Assembly: GCA_016721905.1 (NCBI GenBank)
Contig: JADKHH010000023.1
Coordinates: 1-64,000 of the forward strand
Length of the DNA stretch: 64,000 nt
Source: Candidatus Opimibacter skivensis
GTDB lineage: Bacteria > Bacteroidota > Bacteroidia > Chitinophagales > Saprospiraceae
Reading direction: 5' to 3'
The notes under the pieces are model-generated. The model saw only the letters and a program-made list of their open reading frames with translations, was not told where the DNA came from and did not search any database. Positions 48,433 to 60,400 of the stretch are shown here, piece after piece (within the stretch, counting starts at the first letter, position 1; each line of letters starts with the position of its first letter). Both the position numbers and the translations under genes were made by a program.

Positions 48433-49038
48433 ATGAGTGAAATGACCGATAAGTTCGAGTGCCTGATCCAAGGCTTGATGGATAATGAATACGGAATCGT
48501 CGAGGATTTTATATCACCAGCCCTTGTCATCCGGTTGAGAAACAATCTCCTGGCCAGACTGGCGCTAGGTAGAATGTCACAAGGTGGAGTAGGGCAGCAA
48601 TCTTCCTTTCAGGAAAACAATGCGGTGCGAAGAGACAAGATCAGTTGGATCGAAGATGATCAAAGCGATAGTGGGGAGGAAGAATATTTCCGATTACTTT
48701 GGAATTTAGTGGACTACCTCAATCTTACTTGTTATACAGGATTGAATGCATTCGAAAGTCATTATGCCCATTATGATCTGGGGAGCTTCTATAAAAAGCA
48801 TCGCGATCAGTTTAAAGTTGATTCGGGTCGAAAGTTCTCCGTCGTTGTATATCTCAATGACCTCTGGCAGGAGGAAGACGGCGGACAACTCATCATCTAT
48901 CGAAAAGATGACCAGATATCTGTTTCACCTGAGGGAGGTAAAGTTGTCTTTTTTCAAAGCGATAAGAATGAACATGAAGTACTTCCTTCATCCAGACCCA
49001 GGATGAGTATTGCAGGCTGGATGAAGCAAGTCCATTGA
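48433..49038 (+). CDS. 2OG-Fe(II) oxygenase (prolyl-4-hydroxylase/SM-20 type)
   Basis: I start at ATG 48433 (MSEMTDKFECLIQGLMDNEY), because the upstream extension from 48358 only translates low-complexity DNA. The 201-residue protein is a jelly-roll dioxygenase that uses Fe(II), O2 and 2-oxoglutarate. The iron ligands are in place: H123 and D125 in YKKHRDQF, and H181 in NEHEV. R190 (RMSIAGW) would bind 2-oxoglutarate. VVVYLNDLWQEEDGGQLIIY is the typical family strand. The closest family pattern is the SM-20/P4Hc group, which hydroxylates prolines or other residues. The substrate is unknown. The gene stands alone between two copies of the same dispersed repeat. Confidence 0.9.
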   Translation: MSEMTDKFECLIQGLMDNEYGIVEDFISPALVIRLRNNLLARLALGRMSQGGVGQQSSFQENNAVRRDKISWIEDDQSDSGEEEYFRLLWNLVDYLNLTCYTGLNAFESHYAHYDLGSFYKKHRDQFKVDSGRKFSVVVYLNDLWQEEDGGQLIIYRKDDQISVSPEGGKVVFFQSDKNEHEVLPSSRPRMSIAGWMKQVH

Positions 49039-49086
49039 TTGAAACAAAGAGGAGTTATGTTTTGTCAATAGCCCCCGTCCTTGCTA

Positions 49087-49258
49087 AACTCACCCCCTTC
49101 CCCTCTCTCTGGAATGATTAGGCGTATGCGGATGACCTTCCAGGAAAGAGGGGTGGATGATTTTCAGTGCAACACATGATTGGGGAAGGCGAGAATATTT
49201 TTGCAAGAAAAATCTGTTTCCAGACAGACTCTATGCTCTCTTTGCGCTATGCTCTCTG
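49087..49258. repeat. Dispersed about 170-bp repeat, copy B
   Basis: It has the same word order as copy A: aactcacccccttcccctct, aggaaagagggg, tgattttcagtgcaacacat, ggggaaggcga, then gaaaaatctgtttccagaca. It ends 10 bases before the stop of the next, minus-strand gene. Confidence 0.8.
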
Positions 49259-49268
49259 CCTTGGCCAA

Positions 49269-51980
49269 TTAGTCTTCAACCGTATTCATCCCTTCAAACC
49301 TAATCTCAGCACCATTCGTATTGAGTATATCCCTCGCTAAAGAAGAAGTATTAAGCCTGAACAAGCAATCCCTTAACGTGAGCAGCGTGCCTGCTCCTGA
49401 ATTAAATATAGCTGCACCTTCCAACAGTGTTGTATTTCTTTCGACGGTGACGCCATCAAGCGTTACGATGCCTTCGACGTAAAGCCCCGCGCCATAGGTT
49501 TGTTCGTTCACGCCATCCCCCTGGCCAAATTTTATCGTGAGTGAATTGATGACGCAATCCACACACGATGGGTCTATTTGTATGACGTGATAGGCGTTGT
49601 CTAAACTATCATTTGGTACCCCAAGATCACCTGAAAGCCTGACGATGGTTTCGTTGCCAGTGCGGTCCTCCAGAAGTGTTTCTGTTCCTACAAATCCACC
49701 ATATATTTTGACACTGTCTCTTAAAGTAAAGCTCGCATCTCTGCTGATAGGCACTGATGGAAAGTAATCACCTTCAGCCACCCATATATTGGTTACATCC
49801 ACATAATATTCAACCGCATCGAGCGCATCCTGTAAGTCGACAAATGCATTCGCCCATGAGGTGCCATTGTTTAAACCCGTAGCATCTTTGTCAACATACA
49901 CCTGATCAGCAGGAAATGCACATGGCCCTGTAAGGATGACTTCAGTCACTACGGTGCTGTCACATCCTGTCGATGATGCGAGAGAATCGGTATAGAAGCC
50001 GGGCGCTGTCTGATAGCCACCTCCCACAAATACACTATCCTCGTTGCACATCAGATGTGTTAACGAATCAACGTATACCGGATTTACAGTTATTTGTACA
50101 GAATCAAATTGCTGGCATCCGAAAACATCCATACCGGTGACATAATATTCTCTTGACTCAATAGTGGTGACTCTTGGATTGTAGACATTCAGCAGATTCA
50201 ATGTTGAGTCCGCTGCCCATTGAAAATCATTGGCCCCGGTAGCAGCTAAGAAAATAATATCACCATGACAGATGCCTACAGATGGACCCGCATCTACAAT
50301 GGGGAGGGGATGAATGACAATAGGTTGAGATAGTATAACCAAACTGTCATCATCTAAGTCGCTAAGACGGAAAAAGACGTTGTCGGATAGTAAGCTGTCA
50401 TCAAGGAAAATAGTGAAGCTATCTATCGCAAGCGAAGGTGAAAGTGTAAAGTACGTAACACCACTATCCAGGGACATTTCCAGTAAGATGCTATCAGTGG
50501 TGATCTTACTCCATGTGATCGTCAATGAATCCATTACACAGAGATTGTGTCCAGAAGGATGCAAGAGATTGATGGAGCGAACCGGAATGATATATATCTC
50601 GCCTTCAGCAGCACTCTTCATGGTTTCCCGGTTTCCAACCCTGTCAGTTGCCAACACGATAAAACTATAATTGAATCCGGGAATGGCGACATAGGTATAG
50701 GATGTATCTTCTATTTCGTTGTCTGCAAGTTCAAACGGTCCGTTGTCTACGGAAACAAATAGTTCATAGTCGCGTACACCAACACCGCCCGGATCGTCTG
50801 AGGCTGACCAATGAAGCAGGATGCTGTCATTTTCCGATGAATCCACCAGCGCCGCTAAGGCACTGACAGGTGCAACGGCATCAAGTTTGTTTTTCCAGAT
50901 ATTCGTAAAAATGGATTCATTGATATCAAATACGATATCAGCCTGCGCCATGATTGAATCCCCTGTGATCGCATTAGTTTTCGGCGTCACAGAAAATTGT
51001 ATAAACCCTTCACCCGAGCCTGTGATGGAATCGTTGACCGGCAAGAACCCGACTAATGGATCAGCTGGTAATTGGAGCGTCACCGGGTCCAGCGATTCAA
51101 ACATCCAGAAGAATTCGTGTGTGTTAATATTATAGCCTGCAGTGACATCAACGTATAAATTGAGACTGTCGCGCAGGTCGAGTCTTGTCTGGTAAAAGGT
51201 GCTGTTGGATGGTACATGAAAGGTAAATGGTCCCCATCCAAAATCGCTGAGCTGAATTGAAAATGGATTTACTTTCGGATCCACAGGCACAGTTACTTTC
51301 ACTACTTGCGCAGGTGCTGTGGCGATAGCAGGATCATTTTCAAAACGGATCGTATATTCCATTCTGTCCTTCGCAGCGATCCACCGCATAGGTTCAATGC
51401 CGATAGGACCGTTGATGTCGTTTGGATCGCCGGGGCAAGCTACAGCAGAGAAGGCAAAGAATTGCCTTTGTTTTTTGGTGCATCCATTTCCATCCGTGGT
51501 TTGAAAATCCAGATACTTGGGGCCGCCGCCAAAAGTGGCCAGGGAAACACGTTGGGCATAGGCTCCGCTACTTCCATTTGTGTTGTATGGAGGTGTGCCA
51601 CCCGTAGGTTGAGCGACAACAATAATGGATGAAACACCGCAAAGGAAAAACTCATCTGCGCTGCTGGTGATATCAAGTCCCAGGTTAGATTCAGGTTGCT
51701 CCACAACGGCCTGACCGGTGCCGGTGCATTGGTTGGCATCAGTGACCGTGACAGTATAGGTGCCTGCTGTGAGGTTTTCAATTGATTTTTTATCCGGACC
51801 TGATGCTCCATTACTCCACGCATAATTTAAGATGGGGTAGGTTGCATTTTTAATGCTGAGGACGGATACTTTCCCATTTTTATCTCCGGCACATTTTAAA
51901 TCTTTTTTGCCAAGGGTGACCTGTCCATGCATCGATGCATAGGCGAGGATGATCAGCATTACATACGTCCACCTCTTCAT
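49269..51980 (-). CDS. Secreted multidomain protein with SprB-like repeat and beta-helix tail
   Basis: The signal peptide is MKRWTYVMLIILAYASMHGQ. One SprB-type repeat follows (DLKCAGDKNGKVSVLSI ... LTAGTYTVTVTDANQC). Then comes the Bacteroidota surface module that starts DPNDINGPIGIEPMRWIAAK and continues YTIRFENDPAIATAPAQVV. Next are an Fn3-like domain (ILLHWSASDDPGGVGVRDYE), a further beta domain with DAGPSVGICHGD, and a choice-of-anchor-like beta-helix (VYVDKDATGLNNGTSWANAF, DLQDALDAV). The last 20 residues (LNTNGAEIRFEGMNTVED) resemble the end of the giant protein at 32688. I see no type A T9SS tail. It is the last gene of a four-gene secreted-protein operon, with one base between it and the upstream gene. 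Confidence 0.8.
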   Translation of the reverse strand: MKRWTYVMLIILAYASMHGQVTLGKKDLKCAGDKNGKVSVLSIKNATYPILNYAWSNGASGPDKKSIENLTAGTYTVTVTDANQCTGTGQAVVEQPESNLGLDITSSADEFFLCGVSSIIVVAQPTGGTPPYNTNGSSGAYAQRVSLATFGGGPKYLDFQTTDGNGCTKKQRQFFAFSAVACPGDPNDINGPIGIEPMRWIAAKDRMEYTIRFENDPAIATAPAQVVKVTVPVDPKVNPFSIQLSDFGWGPFTFHVPSNSTFYQTRLDLRDSLNLYVDVTAGYNINTHEFFWMFESLDPVTLQLPADPLVGFLPVNDSITGSGEGFIQFSVTPKTNAITGDSIMAQADIVFDINESIFTNIWKNKLDAVAPVSALAALVDSSENDSILLHWSASDDPGGVGVRDYELFVSVDNGPFELADNEIEDTSYTYVAIPGFNYSFIVLATDRVGNRETMKSAAEGEIYIIPVRSINLLHPSGHNLCVMDSLTITWSKITTDSILLEMSLDSGVTYFTLSPSLAIDSFTIFLDDSLLSDNVFFRLSDLDDDSLVILSQPIVIHPLPIVDAGPSVGICHGDIIFLAATGANDFQWAADSTLNLLNVYNPRVTTIESREYYVTGMDVFGCQQFDSVQITVNPVYVDSLTHLMCNEDSVFVGGGYQTAPGFYTDSLASSTGCDSTVVTEVILTGPCAFPADQVYVDKDATGLNNGTSWANAFVDLQDALDAVEYYVDVTNIWVAEGDYFPSVPISRDASFTLRDSVKIYGGFVGTETLLEDRTGNETIVRLSGDLGVPNDSLDNAYHVIQIDPSCVDCVINSLTIKFGQGDGVNEQTYGAGLYVEGIVTLDGVTVERNTTLLEGAAIFNSGAGTLLTLRDCLFRLNTSSLARDILNTNGAEIRFEGMNTVED

Positions 51981-51981
51981 A

Positions 51982-52947
51982 TTAATTTGCTTTAGGTGTT
52001 TCTTTGGGATGGAAGCTCATGCTCTTGTACTGTGTGGTTTCCTGTATCTGGTTTAAGGCTGAAAACAGGGTGTTGTTATCGATCTCCAGGCCATAGGCGC
52101 GTAAGAGCCAGATAGCTTTCATGTTTTCATTTTTTGAAAAGTAATACAGGGCCCGCTTAGCACCTTCTTCGGGCACCTCCAGTGAAAGAACATAAGCACT
52201 TAATGTCTGATCGATAGAAGCCCTCCTGGTTGAAGGGATGTCACGTTGCATTCTTTTCTTAAACAATTGATTTTCTTTTTCCTGGTCAGTTGGCTTGCTG
52301 CTCATGCCCCATTTTTCAGCAAGGCTATAGATGCATGATTCTGTTATGGTTTGCTTGCTGTCCATGCATGTTTCTTTTAGTTGCTGTGCAGCTGCCGTAG
52401 AGGCAACTTTAGGGTCAGGTGCCAGTAGGCTGGCAACAAGTTCAGGTTGTAGTGTTGCCATGAGTGCCATCACTGTTTGATATTTCGCCATCAGGACACT
52501 TCCGATAGGATACCACTTACCTTCCACACGTTTCGCCAGGAAACTCATTTGTATCTGATCTGCATGTTGCTGGTAGAAGTATTGGATGCAGGCCACTTCC
52601 ACACCATCCAGGAGTCCATAGAAGATAGCCTGTGGAGTGATCGTGATCGTATTCATTTTGGGTCGCCATGTGGCATAGACTGTATCTATTCCATCCGGAT
52701 AACCATTTTTATAAAAGACACTTTTGTAGGCAGCGAGATCTGATGGAAAATTATAGGTGTAAAACATACCTTTCAACAGGTTACTGTTTTTATTCCAGGA
52801 TTCAAACGAATCTGTAATAGGTTCGGCTTTATGAATCCTCATTTGGGCACCATCCGGAAAGAGGATAGTAAATGGTGTCGCCCAGCCAATCAAGGAACAT
52901 CCCGACCAAACAACAATAAGTGAAATATGTTTTTTCATTTCTTTCAT
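51982..52947 (-). CDS. Hypothetical secreted protein
   Basis: I start at ATG 52947 (MKEMKKHISLIVVWSGCSLI); ATG 52938 is equally possible. Starting at 53001 would overlap the upstream gene and hide the signal peptide. The mature protein of about 300 residues is mixed alpha and beta. The first part may bind or present something (FTILFPDGAQMRIHKAEPIT). The second half is helical and charged (KQTITESCIYSLAEKWG, QRDIPSTRRASIDQTLSAYV). I recognise no family. The tight spacing, 25 bases after one gene and one base before the next, makes it part of the surface-protein operon. Confidence 0.65.
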   Translation of the reverse strand: MKEMKKHISLIVVWSGCSLIGWATPFTILFPDGAQMRIHKAEPITDSFESWNKNSNLLKGMFYTYNFPSDLAAYKSVFYKNGYPDGIDTVYATWRPKMNTITITPQAIFYGLLDGVEVACIQYFYQQHADQIQMSFLAKRVEGKWYPIGSVLMAKYQTVMALMATLQPELVASLLAPDPKVASTAAAQQLKETCMDSKQTITESCIYSLAEKWGMSSKPTDQEKENQLFKKRMQRDIPSTRRASIDQTLSAYVLSLEVPEEGAKRALYYFSKNENMKAIWLLRAYGLEIDNNTLFSALNQIQETTQYKSMSFHPKETPKAN

Positions 52948-52972
52948 TGGAATTGAGTCAAAATCAAGAGTC

Positions 52973-54463
52973 TTAAAGGGTTGGGATTCTAAAGGGATCA
53001 AGCAGATTATATTTTCCGGCCAGGTTGATCACTGTATTGTCAGGATTCAACCAAAAAACTTTTAAGGATCCTTCGATAACCAGGGGTTCAATCTTTACAA
53101 CTGTCTTTATACCAGCGGAGGAAAAGTTAGGATCTAGGCCGATGGTAATTTCTCCTAGCAATGTTCCCTGAATTCCGAAGACATCTCCAGGCACATATAC
53201 ACCTACTTCTCCACCCACACCAAATTTGAGGTCACCAGAAAAATTTAATGAATCTACTTGCCAACTGGCAGGTGAAGCAACTGATTCATCCCTGGATATG
53301 CCCGCATTCAGTTTGGCTGTGCCGGAACCAAAGACATAAGTGCTCCACATAAAGAGTGGATTGGGTGCAGAAGAATAGGGAGGCGGGAAACATACCTTTG
53401 CGGTTAGGCTGGCACTGATCTCACCTTCCAATTGTTCTTTAAGACCTTTTTTAGGAGAATTAAATTTTTCAACAGGTATTTGTTTAAACGACAGGTTGTG
53501 ATCAAAGCCCATATCGAGGGGTTGGCAGACAGATTCATCAGGGTCATATCCACCTTCAAGGTCATCAGAGGGTGAACAGAATTCCTCCAGCATCTGCAAT
53601 AATACATCCAGGGTTTGGACGATATTAGTGAGAGCAACCTCTGATGGTTGTATCCTCGCCACATTGACACTTTTGCCACCGGCTTCAATATGCATTGATG
53701 TAGGTGTGCCTGCACTGTGACTCCATTCTGCATCATTAGGGCTGGGGGGCTGAACGGTACTCCCTGTCCAGTCAGGTTGATCTTCTGTAAACGATTCGCC
53801 GTCATTTGGTATAGCCTTTAGTTTGACATCATTATGGCCTATCAGGTAGAGTGTATCGCCGTTAGTTGCTTTTCGGGTTGGATGTGTTTCATCGATGGCA
53901 TAGACTTGTTTCACACCCACATTCACGCGGAAGGTTCCTTCTGCATAACATTCTTCATTCGTCGCATCTGTAGCCCGGATAGTGACTTCTCCTGGTGAAT
54001 CACAATAGCTGATATTCCCGGTAGTAGGGTTAATGACGCATCCATGATCTTCTCCTTCTATACTCCACTCTATGGAGGTGCCAGGTTCCTTAACTGTCAG
54101 ATGGGCATGAGCCTGGTTGGTAGTGCCGTCAGGTTCAGTATAGGATGGTGCGGTGACGACACCTCCTAACTCTACGGTCACTTTGACTTTGTCTACCACT
54201 TTGTTGCTGAAATCCGGACCTATCGCCACCAGAGTGTATTCTGTGGTTTTTGAAGGATTGGCAGTAGGCCGTTTAGCTGTCGTACTACTCAGTCCTTCTG
54301 CAGGTGACCAATTATAACAGTAATCATTGGGAGCTGAACTCACGCCAAGAAGGGCTCCTGCGCCCTGGCATACAGAAGTATCCGGGCCAGCCCACTCCTG
54401 AGCAGATACAATACCCGAAAGTAAAGTGCAGATGACGATGACAAAATATTTTATACGGTTCAT
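52973..54463 (-). CDS. Secreted protein with N-terminal PKD/Ig-like domains
   Basis: The signal peptide is MNRIKYFVIVICTLLSGIVS. Residues about 22-100 form a PKD-like domain in the form common in Bacteroidota (AGPDTSVCQGAGALLGVSSA, YNWSPAEGLSSTTAKRPTAN, TEYTLVAIG). A second Ig-like domain follows (GTSIEWSIEGEDHGCVI ... GEVTIRATDATN). The C-terminal 250 residues have no match I know and are rich in beta-prone stretches (GDLKFGVGGEVGVYVPGDVF, GIQGTLLGEITIGLD). The gene lies 10 bases after the giant CARDB gene and is in the same operon. It probably acts on the surface with that protein (inference). Confidence 0.7.
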   Translation of the reverse strand: MNRIKYFVIVICTLLSGIVSAQEWAGPDTSVCQGAGALLGVSSAPNDYCYNWSPAEGLSSTTAKRPTANPSKTTEYTLVAIGPDFSNKVVDKVKVTVELGGVVTAPSYTEPDGTTNQAHAHLTVKEPGTSIEWSIEGEDHGCVINPTTGNISYCDSPGEVTIRATDATNEECYAEGTFRVNVGVKQVYAIDETHPTRKATNGDTLYLIGHNDVKLKAIPNDGESFTEDQPDWTGSTVQPPSPNDAEWSHSAGTPTSMHIEAGGKSVNVARIQPSEVALTNIVQTLDVLLQMLEEFCSPSDDLEGGYDPDESVCQPLDMGFDHNLSFKQIPVEKFNSPKKGLKEQLEGEISASLTAKVCFPPPYSSAPNPLFMWSTYVFGSGTAKLNAGISRDESVASPASWQVDSLNFSGDLKFGVGGEVGVYVPGDVFGIQGTLLGEITIGLDPNFSSAGIKTVVKIEPLVIEGSLKVFWLNPDNTVINLAGKYNLLDPFRIPTL

Positions 54464-54473
54464 AGCTACCGGT

Positions 54474-57400
54474 TTATTGATCTACAGGGGTCAAGGTGAA
54501 AGTTGGATTCGGTCTTGAGAAAGCAAAAACCTCAATTACATTTGCTGCCTTTGGCGGTAAAATTCCAGGAGGTCCATAAGCTCCTTCGGCTTCAATTTCC
54601 AGCACATTTTGTGTATTCCCGGAAAGAAGATCTTCAAGGGTCAGGGCTAAGAGATTTCCCCATGGGGCTTCAAATCTGAAAGTCTTATTGACGATGTCCT
54701 GGTCACCCGCATTCTGAAGGAAAATGGTGATTTTCATCGGGCTGTTCCGGATGCCCACTACACCCGGATAATCCATGATGATTTGCAGGTCAGGTTCTTC
54801 ACCGCCTTCGATGACTTCAAATGCTTCCGTGAGTTCAGCTATTTTTCCATCCCACCTCACCGCTTGGACGGTGTAGTGTCCTGGTGGTTGGCCCTCCAGG
54901 TTAAAGGTGGCATAAGCCCGATAGGAATTGATCTCATAAATGGTGTCTGCCAGAATACGTACTGTAGAATCTCTGACCAGATAAACCCTTCGCATAGTAT
55001 CCATCTGCGTGCCCAGCATTTCAATAGTAGTCTGTCCTCGGTTCCGGCCTTTTGATGGAGCAATGGACAGTAACTCGAAATCCACGATCCTCGCCAGTAT
55101 GGTAACCTGCTGCCCTGATGCATGGGTGGTATGTCCCTTAAACATCAGGTAGTAGGTACCTCCTTCCAATCCTTCAAGTAGTAATTCCTGGTCTTGCGAA
55201 TACGCATAGAGATGCTTCTGGTCAAAATCGGATAGGGTTGGTGCATCACCATATTTGATATACATCTCGGTAAACTGGCCAAGAGAATCTCCATCTATAG
55301 TGACTCTTAAGTTTTCACCTTGCGCGGAAAGCGGAATTTCAAGACGGAAGTAATGTTCCTGGCTATTGTAAAAACTATCTACTGTGAGGCTGTCCAGGTA
55401 TAACTGTTCGATGGAGACATTCATAGGTACAGTGGATCTGCCGATATTATTGGTATCGTTACTCTCGGTGATATTGTCCCGTGCATCTGTCTGCACGAGT
55501 GCATAGAAATCACCCTGCGCCACGCCAGAAACCTCAGCGGTCATGGCTCGGGGCACTACGCTGCCAGGTGGGATGTACATAAACAGATCTTCCAGCCCAA
55601 ACAACCGGTCATCAACATCCAGTTGCTCATCTGCAGAGAGATAGACGATCTCCCGCATCATGCCATTGGTTGGATTGGTCCCGCTATTCATTGTATTCCA
55701 GTTGATGGAAATAGTGTGACCCGCAATGGTGCTGTCAGGCAACTGGATACTGGTGACAAGAAGATCAGATGGTGGTGGTGCGGTAAATGAAATACTCCTG
55801 GTAATTTGATTATTATTTTCTCCAAGGTGTTCATAAATGGATTCATCAGCATCTGTTTTCAAGATCAGGATGTAGTTGCCTTGCAATTGACTATTGACAA
55901 ATGTCTCAGCAGTGTCCGATAACATTCCACCTGGTATCAGATTGACATTGCTGCGGGCTCTGGTGGCCAGAAGGATGTCTCCCTGGTTGATAACATTGTC
56001 GGTGGAGAGATAGACTTTGTCATTCCATGTATTGGCCGCTGCATCTCCATCGTTTTGAGCATTCCATGTAATGATGAAAGGTTGTCCGGAATAAGCATTC
56101 GTAGGTGCGATGAAATTGGAAGGCCTCAGGTCAGGAGATGGAGAGAGTTGAACGTAAAGGGGGATAGCCATGCCAAGGTTACGCAGCGTATTCACGTTGT
56201 TGAGTGTATCTTCATCCGTGTTGATGCCATAATCATCGGTGACGGCAAGGAGGTAATAGTTTCCTTGCAAGCCATTAGGGATACGCGGTGTGGCGGCTTT
56301 TGTATAAAATGCATTTGGTTCAAGCCCACCTGTGCCGGCCTCAATATCAAAGATGCGCATATCCAGCTCCGGATTTAATATTGAATCAACGGACAGATAG
56401 AGCGCATCACGCCATCCAGCTGAAGTCGCATGTGCATCACTCTCATTGGTGACCACCCAACCAGCGTTGAAATTGGTTCCGGAGAAGACAGTGTCATTAC
56501 TGATGGTCAACGTATCCAGCCGCAGATCAACCGCTGGCGCCGGCTTGACAAAGAATGATCCGGACCGTTGTATGTTGTTTCCTTCATGGAGATACTCGTA
56601 TACGGCATTGCCCGCATCAGATTTGATATAGAGATAATAAAGGTTGCTGGTTTGTTGAGGAGAGATAGCGAGGACCACATTGATGGCTTGACTATCCGGT
56701 GCTGCAAACGCAGGTATTCCTGATTTACGCCCCAGGGGCACTACGGCGGTAGCATTCCACGAAGGACTGAATGACAGGTAGAAACTATCCTGCGAAGGCA
56801 CATTGGTGACGGCCATTCCAATATTGGTTGCTTCATAAAGCAATGTGAAAACTTCTCCGGCCGTAATCGTATCAGGCATTATTATTTCCCTGCTTCGTAA
56901 ATCCGGGTAGGGTGGCAAACTAATCTCGATGGCAGTGGAAGAAGTGCCCGTATTATTTTCTTCAAGGCCATTTTCAAATACCTGGTTGGTAGCGTCTGTC
57001 ACTACGTGGATATAATATGGTCCCGAAATACCATCCGGAATAGAAATGGTTGTTGACTGGTGGAGTGTGTCCGGTGATGCAAGAAAACTGGTATTCAAAT
57101 ACAGGGTCTTGACCAGGAGGTCTTCATTCAGATTCAGGATCTGATCTGTGGACAAATAAATTTTGGTTTGCCAGCCCCTGTTGATCAGATGGCCCGGACC
57201 ATTGTTGACCATATCCCATGAAACAGGAATGTTCTGACCCGCAGTGGCTGCAGATGCATGCACAGGAGGAGTTGTAACCATGTCAGGGTTTACGATGAGG
57301 AACGTACCAGCTGATCTGATGGTATTGTTGGATTCAAACGTGTACTCAAACACCTGGTTACCTTGATCCAGATTGATATAGTAATAGTAAAGTCCTGATC

Positions 57401-60400
57401 CCCATACAGGCATAGTGTAGGCCAGTGATTTTATCGTTGGATCACCAGGCATCATAGGACCGTAATTAGAAACACTTCCGATAGGATACAGGAAATTGGA
57501 ATTATAGACCGGAGCCTGTGATATATAGATTTGATCATACCACGAAGGGTTAGATATGGTAGAACCCCCGTCATTGACCAAAGTATAATTCAGTGCTGAT
57601 ATCTGGTTGTTATGGATGGTATCAGGAAATAGCAAGTCATAGGCTATGAGGTCAGCCGGTGGTGTAAGGATGACTTCAAGTGTATCACTGATACCGACGT
57701 TGTTGGATTCAGCAGCGTTTTCAAAAACTACATTATGGAAATCAGAGACAACATAGACATAGTAGTCACCGAATATGCCTTGCGGTACAGGTACATTTGC
57801 CTGCAGGCTATAGGTGCTATCTACATCCAGAACGCCATTATGTTGTATGGTGGTTATATATTGCCCCGTTCCGTAGTTGAGTGGATCTGAACCAAAATAA
57901 ACCCTGTCATGCCAGGTGGATAATTGAGTTGGGCCAGTCCCAATATTTTTGATCGTAGCATTTATCGAAATGGTTTGTCCGGAGAAGGTGGTGGAAGGCG
58001 CCATCACGCTCATCACCTTCAGATCAGGGGTAGGTGAGAGATTGATCATCATCGTGGTTGGCGTCCGGTCCCAGTTATTATTGTTTTGGTTTTCAAGCAG
58101 GTTGTTCCATCGGTCTGCATAGACAAATACATAATAATTACCCGTGTAACCATTGGGCACCATGAACGTACCGGTGTTGGTATACACTATACCACTATCC
58201 AGTGAAGTAAGGTTTTGTACGGCGCCCAGGTATGTATCGAAACTGACATTTAAAGTTGCATCTGTGGAGAGATAGACTGCATCAGACCAAACCTGGGATT
58301 CCGTAGTGCCCGGTCCCATGTTTCGGGTTTGCCATTCAATTTCAATTTCTTCTCCGCTGAAAGCATTTGGCGGACTGATCACAGTGTCGACGATGATATC
58401 CGGAAGGTCCCTGATGCTGAATGCAAACACAGGGCCATTGACCATTTGGTTGCAAATGTTTTTAGCTACAACACGCCAATGATATGTGGTTCCATAATTT
58501 AGTTCATTATAGGTAGTATTGATTTGGGTGAGATTCTGGATTTGTGGGGTGACCGGTTGACTTTCACCATCTGCCCAGATATAGACATCATACACAGTGG
58601 CATCAGGCGCCGGGGCCCATGACAAGGATACCGGTTTGTTCAGACCACTCTCACCTTGCGATGGAATCATGTTGCTCACAGGTTCGGTGAGCGCAGGGAT
58701 ATGTTCTACGGCTATGTCGCTTATAGTATCATTCGAAATATTTAAATCTCCAGGGAGGGATGTCCGAAGGATGAAATCATAAGCGCCCACCTGGCTCATA
58801 TCTTCTTCCGTAGTGAAAGTGTAATCGAGGGTACCACCGGGTGATACGCTGAGGGCACCAACATTCTCTATGGTCCATCCTGCGCCATTCATAGAATAGG
58901 CCACATCAAAGCCCGTCTCGAAAGAGGATCCATAATTCTGGATGCGAATCGTAATTTCTTCAGCATTACTCAATCCGCAATAGGTTTCCGGACTCACCAG
59001 TAGTTTAGCACCCACATCATGTGCCAGCAGCGTAAATTCTTTAGCCCCGATGTCAGGAGTGGTTGCATTCCTGGTTGAGCCATCTATATCAACAACGATA
59101 CCGGCAATAGGAATAGCCGTACTGTCTAATGCGGACTGGAATACATCAGGATCATCGGAAGCAAACAAAGGCTCTGCACTGACGCCGTGCAGGTTCTGAT
59201 TTGTCCCGGTCTGCAAAGCCTGCAGTGTCGCAAATTCATTTCCATACCTGGCCAGTATAGGCCCGGTTGTATATAAGTTGCAGTAATCAGTTGTATTGTT
59301 AGTATACGGAACCTGCCACACTGCATACATGGAAGGCCCTCCACTATAGTTGGCAAAGTTGCAGTTGCGAAGATGGATGTTATAGTTGGAAGCATTATCA
59401 TTGAAAGCACGACTGTCAACTCCCGTATTTTCTAACCGTACTGTATTGTAATTGAAATTGTTGTAATTCCCATAGCTGTGTTGTATGCCTACGGAGTAAT
59501 AGGGCCATCCGGTGATATAGATGTAGTTGTTATTGATAAGAGCCGGCATGCCACTGGTGCCGGAAACATAGTGGAGGTAAAGTCCATGATTACCACCGGC
59601 TAACTGCCGGATATCATTACCGGAGATGCTCTTCGTATTGATAGACGCTGTGATGGAAATCCCTTCATGATCATTCTGGTCATTGAAGATTGTATTTCCG
59701 TTGATGGTGAGTCCGTCATGGTTGTGCGTATGGATAGACCGGTACCTTACATTGCGGAAATAATTATCAGTGATGCTGACATCCTTTTCCAAATCGCCTC
59801 CACTTGCTGTCAGATATATACCGTAATCACCTTCTTCAAATCGATTAGAACTGATGTGCACACTGTCTTCTGTGGTTGTACTGCTATAGATGAGTTGGTG
59901 GCCACCGGATACGTACGGAATATCTACACCTGTCAAACGGCAATGATTGATATCGATCTTACTTGACGCATCGGCAATATCAACAATCCGGCCCTGGGTA
60001 GACGATAACGTAAGATCACGGAAGATAATATTATGGGCATCCGAGAGCTTGATTGTATAATTATTGGCATGACTAAAATTCCTCCGGATATTGACCAGAC
60101 TGCTATCTCGGCCTTCTGATTGGAAAATAACCTGGTGGTTATAATTCGTCCTTGGAAAATTTTGGATGATCAAGTTGTGTGTTATAGGTGCCTGGACGGA
60201 TATCAAAGGTTACATTGTTGAGGATGCCTCCTTTATTCAGCGCATTCTCAAGCTGGATAAATATGTTGAAATCTGGCAACACACCTCCGACAGTATAGGT
60301 GCCTGATAAAGCAGGGTATTGATCATCAATAGCCAGGGTGTCATTGATATGCGTGCTATCTGCAACACCATTTGGCAATTCGCTCCACAGGATAAAATCA

